A DNA stretch of 64,000 nt from positions 29,574,001-29,638,000 of the forward strand of contig CM114271.1 of NCBI GenBank assembly GCA_050084515.1, read 5' to 3'. The translations under genes were made by a program, and so were the position numbers. The notes beneath the pieces are model-generated. The model was given only the letters and a program-made list of their open reading frames with translations, did no database searches and had not been told where the DNA came from. This DNA comes from Blasia pusilla. Its lineage: Eukaryota; Marchantiophyta; Marchantiopsida; Blasiales. Each line of letters opens with the position of its first letter. Positions within the stretch are counted from its first letter, which is position 1. Positions 56,086-64,000 of this stretch are shown here, piece after piece.

Positions 56086-58521
56086 ACAAATATTAAATGC
56101 CCATGAAGCTTTGCCCCGTAGGAAACTAGGCCTATGGGAAAAGACCTAGGTCACATCGACAGCACGCGTTCTTACTAGTAAGGCATTAATATGATACCGA
56201 AGTTAGAGTTAAGAAAAAACTGACGATACATTTTGAAGGAAAGAAATTGTTACCTGAAAGTACGGGACGACATACTGTGGTACTGCAAGGCAGGACGAGC
56301 TGCGGCGGTTTCGGGCGAGGAGCCACGGAGCGGCGAACTGAGGGAAAAGTTCCGTCTGTTCCTCAGTGGGTATCTTGAATCAGACTCATTGATTCACGCG
56401 ACGGAAGTTATTCTGGGGCCCCTGGATCTTTTCTTCGTTTCCTTAGGGGCTGTCGCAGGGCTATAGAGGAATCTCACCTGCTGGGCGTCTACCCAGAATC
56501 CGGAGGGGACGCGAAGAAAGCGATGGACAGCGCGTAGCTGTGTACGACAGGGAGGATCGATATCGAAGCAGATGACAGTGGGAGGCGGAGCGAGAGGTGT
56601 GCATGAATTTCTGCGGAACAGCGCTCTGTGTGTGCACAGCGGAGAATCTGGAAGGATCAGGGATCTAGTATACACGTGTCTGTCGGCTTTATTAAAGATC
56701 AAACAAACTCATACGAATATGTTTCTTGTCAGATAGTGCCGGTGGTGGTACCAGACGTGTCAAATATTCAGGGATATGCAGTGTGGACCCTACACACGGT
56801 CTCTTGCCTTGCTCTGCTGCAAATTGTGCAAGGCGTCGTGACTCGTGATTCAAGCTCGCCACCATCTTCACCTCATTTTTGTATTGTGTTTCCTTCCGTT
56901 TTCGCGTTGCAATTGTGAGACAGATAACTCTTGCACTTCGCAGCGTTTTGCTGACCGCTTGTGCCTGTCGGCATCGTTTTTGGAGTTGAGCTTGATTAAC
57001 CTCCGCATATCTGTTGGGGGCCATGATCGCAAAATTTCCGAGGGATAAGAAGGAGAGAATTTTCGGTTTGTTGTGACCATCCATTCCTTCTTGATCGGTC
57101 ATCTCTTCTTTTTGTAAAGCGGGAAATGCGGCAGAAGGGAAGCAACAACAACAAGCGGTCGCGCAGCTTTTCACGGACTCGCGTTGCTATCGAGGGGTCT
57201 TGAGGCCTATGCGTTTCAGAAGTGAACAACTGCTGCTGCAGGCGAGGACAACTCTTTGAGATTTGTGATTCAATTCATAAGCCTCACCAGAGCAGAGCTT
57301 CAAGCGTCTCCAGAAATCTGTGTCTAATAGCTCGCGCTTATCTTCGAGAGCTTTCGGCACCGCCGGAGGTCTACGCCATACATCGAGCTCAACGTCCTTA
57401 CAACTTCACAATGACTATTTCTGGTAACTGTCAGCTCCATAGAGAATTCTGGATCTAGTGTTGTAGAACGCTGATGTAGAACGTTGTGCCTAATTACAAC
57501 GGGTGTGACGCCATTGTCTTCCTCCTTAAGATCGTTGAGAAGTAGCAGCGCGTTGGAAATGTTGAAATGTCCAAGAATGTGTTTCGAGTTTTGTTCCCAG
57601 AATGCCAGAGGTGCTTAGATTCTTCACACAAGGCCCGGTCTTTGTGAACTTCTCATTTCGGATGTGTGGATTGGTGATATCCATCGCCTTTGTAATGCAA
57701 AGCAATGCATTCCCTATCGTGATACGTTGATTTCGTAGTCCGAATTTCACATTTCTCTTGGTTCAGATGACAATTCGCCACCATACGGTATTCCTAAACG
57801 CAGTATCTTTTCTGTTCATGGGGATAGGCGCTATGCTTCTTCAATGAGATCGTACTCTTCAGTTTTGGACTACATACTACTCCTATACTCCGCAGATGAA
57901 GCTAACTTCTCTTCACGAACTTGGTCTTGGAAGGCTAACATACTCACAGAGTATGCTCTTGTCTGGTCGACGCCCTGCATTTCGTTGCTTTTCCACGAGG
58001 GAAAGTTTCGTTGACGAGTTACGTGTGCGCAGTCAGGAACGAATCGATTTTGTAGTGAGATGTGGCTCGCAAGAAACACTTATATCTTTCTATGTTGGAA
58101 GCAGATTTCTTCCGCTTCGTTGGATACTTTAGTTGAACTTAAGGATCGGAAGAAATTCCTCCCGGTTTATTTGGAAGGGATTGGAAGGCAGACATCAAAT
58201 TTGTCTTCTAGTCGAGGATAACTGGTTTTCCAAAAGTAGCCTTCGTCCATCCTCCTTTTCTATGTGTTTGCATTGGAAAGGTTGTCAGGCAATCCGTCCA
58301 GTTTTGCAGTTTCAGTGTCTTAAGTGAGACATAGTAGAACCAGATGGCTCTCCAGGCTTAGAAATTTAGTTCAACAAGCCGAGAGCACCTGTCTCTGGTG
58401 TCTGGTCCAGATATCCTGCTCATTGGCGCGGAGATTAGGAGCGTAGGAGAATGTCATTGCCTTACAATCTTGGAGCCCGCGCCTCGAGAGTTCATCTGAT
58501 CATTCGTTTGTCTTTCTTCAG
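56086..58521. other. Unassigned stretch upstream of PEAMT
   Basis: GC-richer than its surroundings between about 56,240 and 57,450. Two minus-strand frames, 56,394-56,702 (102 codons, containing PPTVICFDIDPPCRTQLRAVH) and 56,692-57,174 (160 codons, basic), look mildly coding-like, but I recognise no family. The first PEAMT exon and promoter should lie in the right-hand part. Confidence 0.45.
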
Positions 58522-61500
58522 ATGAAAGGACGGTGCAGGAGACGTACTGGAAAGAGCACACTGCGGAGTTGAGCATTGAAGCAATGATGCTGGATAGTCA
58601 GGCGGAGAAACTCGACAAGGAAGAAAGACCAGAGGTGAAGTGCTGACATCCTTTCTTGGTCTCAATTTCCTTGACTTTCTATCTGCTTGGTCATTACTCA
58701 GTCGCGCGCACGTATCTGCCGCTCGACAGTTTTATGCTTTGATGGTCTAAATCTCCGCCCCGTTAAACTACCGCATTATACCGTCCGACATCCATCTCTA
58801 CGGGAGTTGAAGAAGAAAGTAATGCCCTCTTGTAAATTCTTCTTAACTGTTGAACGTTCATTTCAAGAGCTCGCCATAAATCCTCGGTCCTTTCAACGTT
58901 TGTCCGTGGTCCCCTGAAATAGTGTGCCACTTTCATTCTACCTTTCTGTGCTTTATAGGTGTGACGCGCTCACTCTTTCCGTTCTCCACCTTTTAGTGAA
59001 ATGAAATGGCAAACATGAGAGCATGGTAGTTGGTAGGTAAAAGTAATGAGTCGTACAACCAAGCTAATCAAGGTTTCCACGACTTTCGTACTTTCCACAG
59101 ATTTTGGCATCAATTCCACCAATCGCAGGAAAACGTGTCATTGAGCTTGGAGCGGGTATTGGTCGCTTCACCGGAGAACTCGCAAAATCTGCCGGTCATG
59201 TTTTGGCGATGGACTTCATGGAGAAAGCGCTGGAAAAGGTTCTCATATGTGTCCTTGTAACCCAGGCGATTTTTTGACGTGTCATGCCTTATCACCGACT
59301 GCATCTTATCAAGCTCCCTTTCGATCTTTGAACCAGTGAATAATTTCAAGCTCTGCCTTTGGTGGTTTGTATTCCATCCTAATTATTCTTTTGCTCCGGA
59401 GTTAGGTTGTATATGAAAACTATTTCTCGACTTCGTTCTGACTGAATATGAACTCTATGGCAGAACAAGGAGCTGCATGGCCATTACAACAATGTGCGAT
59501 TTCTTTGTGCGGATGTCACATCACCTCATTTGGATGTAGAGCCAGAGTCTGCCGACCTCGTATTTTCCAATTGGCTCCTTATGTACTTGTCTGACGATGA
59601 AGTAAGCACTCGCTCTGTTCGAGAGTTGCAATACCACACGTGACTCGGCATGTTTCAGCTAGTTTAGTCACTTTAAGTCTACCCGGACGTCTTAGAATGT
59701 ATATGTTTCATTTGAATTCTGGTCATTGCAGCAACAGAGGTGCCACATCGCATGGATGACATGTGTTTACGATCTCCAGTAACCTACCGGGTATCAGTCA
59801 GTACCTAACAAATACTATCTGCTGGCTTGAAGGTCAAAGCTCTGGCGGCGAGAGTGATTAAGTGGATAAAACCTGGTGGGTACTTCTTCTTTCGAGAATC
59901 CTGCTTTCATCAATCCGGAGATCACAAACGCCAAAGCAACCCAACTCACTATCGTCCACCCAGTTTTTATAACACGGTACGAATCTTTGGGTGTTCATAC
60001 CGGCCTGTTTTCCTTTTCTTGCTAATCCTCTCGCGAAATTTACCGAAACACTGACAAAACTTTTCTGGGTGGAAAGATAATCGAACAAGTCATCTGTGAA
60101 GAGGAGAACGGCAACTTCTTCGAGTTCAAACTGGTCAATTCCAAATGTGTTGGCGCCTACGTTCGCAACAAGAAGAACCAGAACCAGGTAACCCCGCAGT
60201 TTCCGTGCTATTTCCCTGCCAAAAGTGAACCATTTATTTAACTGGAAGAGCACTTTTACATGTTCCGAGGGGGGTGCAAATGATTCCGTAGCAATGTGGA
60301 ATCTGGATTTTTTCTACATGATTGTTTTGAGTTCTTCGTTATATTGAGGAGTTCATGGGCGCAGGTGTGCTGGCTGTGGCGGAAAACGGTGGCAGTAGGA
60401 ATAGGAGAGAGGGGTTTCCAACAGTTTTTGGATACAGTCCAATATACCAAAACTGGGATATTGCGCTATGAACGTATCTTCGGTGAAGGATTTGTCAGCA
60501 CGGGTGGAATCAGTACGTTGGTTCTCTCTCTGATATATGTAACTATATATTTGGATGACTTGTAGCGAAGATTGGTCATGTCTACTCTAGCGGAAGCTGT
60601 TAGTTACAGATTCACTCTGTCACGGATTCTCCTGCATCTCCTGACTTCCATATTTATTTGCTTCTAGAAACGACCGAAGAGTTCGTGGAGATGCTTGACC
60701 TTCAACCGGGCAACAAGGTTTTGGATGTGGGTTGTGGAATTGGGGGTGGAGACTTCTACATGGCTGACAAGTACGATTTGGAAGTGACCGGGATAGATCT
60801 ATCTGTAAACATGGTTTCAATCGCTTTGGAGCGTGCAATTGGACTCCAAACCGCCTGCCAGTTCGAAGTTGCCGATTGTACCACGAAGCAATATGAAAAT
60901 GAGACTTTCGACGTTGTTTACAGCCGGGATACTCTTCTCCATATCCAGGTTCTGCTTATGTGCTTTGCTTTTCCATCACTTGCCTCCGATTCTGAATATT
61001 GGATTTGTCACCTTATGTAGCGGAATCTTACAAATAAAGTGTCTTGACGCTTTACGCCAGCATCAGCAGCGTCATTGTCGTACTTCCTGGATTTTCATGC
61101 GCTACTGTATGAGATGTCGTAGCATGGGTAGCCACGTTATTCGAAAGCGTAAACTTTTTAGGCGCCCAACCAAATATGTACTTCACCGCGACAAACACGC
61201 GAGGAGAGCGGAATTGAGAAGACCCGAGTATTCTTGTTGAAAAAAGTCGGTCATGAAACAGAGAAATAGACTTTGCTGATTGCTGATTAAGGGTCTTCCC
61301 AGTTCGTATGACCGAGACTTGATAAAATTTGACCACAGGATAAACCAGCACTCTTCAAGTCCTTTTTCAATTGGCTGAGACCCGGTGGCCGAGTCCTTAT
61401 TAGCGATTATTGCAAGTCAGAGGAACCAGCTTCTGAAGAGTTTCAGGCCTATATCAAGCAGCGAGGCTATGACCTTCATGACGTTCCCGCCTATGGCCAG

Positions 61501-62285
61501 GTAAAGGCACTGGACAAAGAAACCCTTCATTGGTATAGAGTTCAGTGGACCTGATAACTGACAAGACTGATGCCCGACAACTCTAACTGTTTCTATCTAA
61601 TGTGTGTGGGCAGATGCTACGAGATGCTGGATTTGTCGTGATACGTGCCGAAGATCGCACGGATCAGGTTTTTACTACCCCTTGATTTTATCAGGACTGT
61701 CCCTGCGCTTCGTCTTGAATGTTGCTTATGCCCGCAGATTAAACCTGCATGTTTCAGAGTCGCCGAAGCATCCGACTGGCTTTTAGTATAATTAGACAAT
61801 CACAATGTGAGATCTTGATCAAGGATCTAGTAGATTGGTGTTCCGTGAATCCTTTTTGTTATGCTTCGGCTCATCTCATTTGCTCTGTTCTGTTTCCAGT
61901 TCATGGAGATTTTGAAAGCGGAGCTCGCGGTTACCAGAGAAAACAAAGAGGAATTTGTTAAGGACTTTTCGGAGGTAGTTTCCTGTAGCCGATTTTTCAC
62001 TCTTCCTTCTAGATTCACGTTGGGAATTGCGTAGGGTAAGCAAACTGTAATCCATTGAGTAACTGGGGCATTCGTTGCATTCAGTACGCAAACCATTGAT
62101 TCAGCCCTGATCATATCACTAAAAATCAGGTTTACAAAATCTGATGCTCTTTCCTTTCTTTGCAGCATGATTATGACTACATCGTTGACGGATGGGAAGC
62201 AAAGTTGAAAAGGTGTTCTCGTGGCGAGCAAAAATGGGGTCTCTTCCTCGCCCTCAAGCCTGGCTCAATTGTGAACGGGATCTAA
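58522..62285 (+). CDS. PEAMT: Phosphoethanolamine N-methyltransferase (exons 2-12; exon 1 not found)
   Basis: A cytosolic enzyme that methylates phosphoethanolamine three times with S-adenosylmethionine to give phosphocholine, the committed route to choline and phosphatidylcholine in plants. The exons join in phase: 58,522-58,634; 59,101-59,238; 59,464-59,601; 59,833-59,976; 60,077-60,187; 60,365-60,512; 60,668-60,948; 61,339-61,500; 61,614-61,667; 61,900-61,974; 62,166-62,285. They give about 493 residues (Arabidopsis NMT1: 491 aa). Two methyltransferase domains are visible: the first with motif [17 protein letters not shown] and [11 protein letters not shown], the second with [31 protein letters not shown] and VLISDYCKS. 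The C-terminus is [20 protein letters not shown]. All splice sites are GT..AG and no inactivating change was seen. The first listed exon starts with the last two bases of an Asp codon ([13 protein letters not shown]), so a short exon with the ATG lies upstream; I could not identify it. Confidence 0.93.
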
Positions 62286-64000
62286 AAACCGCTAGGAAAT
62301 GTGAGCTTTCTTTCACTGAATCGTGAAAGTTAACTATCTGGTGAAATTATGATGTAGGGAAGATGGATATTCCGGCGGAGAAGAATTGTCTTCATTCAGT
62401 ACTCGTTGTTTCGCTGTGTTTATGGATGTAGATGTAAGCGGATTTTCATTTTGGATATCCAGATTAGTAATCTCTGGACATTCGTTCTTACGCTTTACGC
62501 TTCCCAAGTCGGATCTGAGCTGTGATTGTGTGAACAGCTTCTAGAATTCCACCTTGACCTACAGACTTTATTCGCCAGTCTGGTCTTTTCATAATATGAG
62601 CTATGGAGTGAGATCTTATGTGAGCGTGAAGCACACATGGAAAATCGCGGCGACTCTGACTCATTAATTGCCTTTCGTATAGGGGAATAATGAGTTTTCC
62701 ACGGCACACAAATGGAAAGCATTATTAAAGTCCGTGTTTCGTCAAGTTCCACGTACCTACGGTGTTCTAAAAGCAGCGTACACAAGTGTCTAAAAGTAGA
62801 TGGGGAATTCACAGGAATTATGAAAGGGGGACTTAACCTAATAGGGATTCACTTTTTTCCTTTTCAAAAGGAAACGGAGCCTCCTACAATTTAAACTCAC
62901 CAAAAGAGCCTCTAGCAATGACATCTATTATTGCATGAACTTGAAACCGATTTGCTTGGGCATGTCACAATAGTATGGCAATGGTGATTATAGAAGATAT
63001 TTATAATAAAGACGATGTGGTAACTAGAAACCATCCATCTGAAAGTGGAGATAACTAAGTTCACTTAGTGAGGAATGAGCAAAATTTACCCCCATAACCC
63101 CGTGAATATCTATGGCTAGTAAGTCTAATCGATGTTCTTTGTGTGGACGAGTATAAAGTTGGATCTTCTTGATCATCCCTTCTTGCAACCTCCCTCTTAT
63201 GCTACCACGTGTGCTTGAGTAGACTTGTTTAGCATTTGTAATTACAACAGCCACCATCACCTCACCTTTCGTGTCAGATAAAAATTAACACAAAATTTTG
63301 CATGGAGCATTGCATTTTGCTTTGCACAAGAATTATGAGAAATATAAAATAAAATATCCTACAGAATGTTAGAGTAGTTGAGTGGTAATCCTCTCATCCC
63401 CAATTATACGCCAAGCCAAATGCACACAAAGAGAATCCAAACTTTGGTTACATTCATAATGTGTCGAACCAAACATGGATGGTTAAAGGAGGCGAAGACA
63501 CATCGCTGAAGTGAAAGGAAGTGGTATGATACGGAAAATCAAAATGAGAGGGCAAGCACAAGCATCCATCCATGAGCTTGCCCTCTTTTTGGAGTAAGAA
63601 CAAGTGCAGGCTTGAACCTCAATGGGAATACCCTCATTGAACATAGTACCTTGTTGGAATGAATCTTCACTCTTAGCAATTTATTGAGCTTGAGCTTGAA
63701 CATTACACTCCAATAAGTGTTAGAGAGAGTTTGTATAAGTGCAAGAGTGAGGGCGAGGAGAGAAAGAGCTTTTAGAACACCTATTGCATGTTCTTATGTT
63801 CTTGCCTCCCCTTGATAACATGAAGAATAACGCCCACCTAAATGTTTCTCCTTTGAGTTCTTTCCTACCTTGCGGGAAAACAAAAACGTCCTTGATTTTC
63901 TTTCCTTACCAAATCTTTTGGTGTGGTATCTTCTTTCCCTCCCTTGACACCTTCAAAATTTCCACATGCAAGTAAAAAATCTTGGTGTGCACTCCATATC
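62286..64000. other. Unassigned stretch downstream of PEAMT
   Basis: The first part should be the PEAMT 3' UTR. Short frames on both strands (for example 62,495-62,812 minus) have no family similarity. No repeat or RNA gene recognised. Confidence 0.5.

Noticed and set aside
56394-57174. Two overlapping minus-strand frames as a confirmed gene
   Set aside because: No recognisable domain and no convincing splice structure, so they are described only within the unassigned stretch.
1-64000. tRNA, rRNA or other structured RNA genes
   Set aside because: No stretch with a convincing cloverleaf or known RNA motif was found by reading. A covariance-model search would be needed to exclude them.

Overview
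This is nuclear DNA of a green plant. The host genes carry many short exons with GT..AG introns. The recognisable ones are a two-pore cation channel (TPC), a mitochondrial complex I subunit (NDUFS6) and a plant-type two-domain phosphoethanolamine N-methyltransferase (PEAMT). Between them lie nested Ty3/gypsy, Ty1/copia, Helitron and non-LTR elements. The TPC resembles the divergent non-angiosperm TPC class described in liverworts and streptophyte algae more than Arabidopsis TPC1. The gypsy family carries a DNA cytosine methyltransferase, an arrangement reported for charophyte algae. I therefore favour a bryophyte or another early-diverging streptophyte, but the species cannot be named from this window.

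Layout. 1-2.3 kb: mostly unassigned. 2.3-6.7 kb: gypsy copy 1, truncated in gag, with methyltransferase, RT, RNase H and integrase remnants and a 3' LTR. 6.7-9.4 kb: gag remnant of a sister element (copy 3). 10.8-11.1 kb: NDUFS6 (minus strand), head to head with the TPC gene (11.6-23.9 kb, plus strand). I resolved 12 coding exons of TPC in phase, predicting about 736 aa. Its introns hold solo and tandemly multiplied copia LTRs, a decayed duplicated exon and a long hairpin. 24-32.8 kb: intergenic, nothing recognised apart from low-complexity repeats. 32.8-37.5 kb: two truncated copia elements in opposite orientation. About 38.4-53.5 kb: a decayed Helitron split by gypsy copy 2 (41.9-51.6 kb). 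54.5-56.1 kb: the C-terminal part of a non-LTR reverse transcriptase (minus strand). 58.5-62.3 kb: PEAMT. 62.3-64 kb: unassigned.

The standout system is the gypsy family. Copy 2 has the order gag - protease region - C5 cytosine methyltransferase - RT - RNase H - integrase - PHD finger. One mobile element thus combines a DNA-methylation writer with a probable histone-tail reader fused to its integrase. Comparing copies 1 and 2 shows that many inactivating stops are reciprocal CAG-to-TAG changes, as expected from decay at methylated CHG sites.

The host genes are functionally independent: an endomembrane cation channel, a complex I subunit, and the enzyme that makes phosphocholine from phosphoethanolamine.
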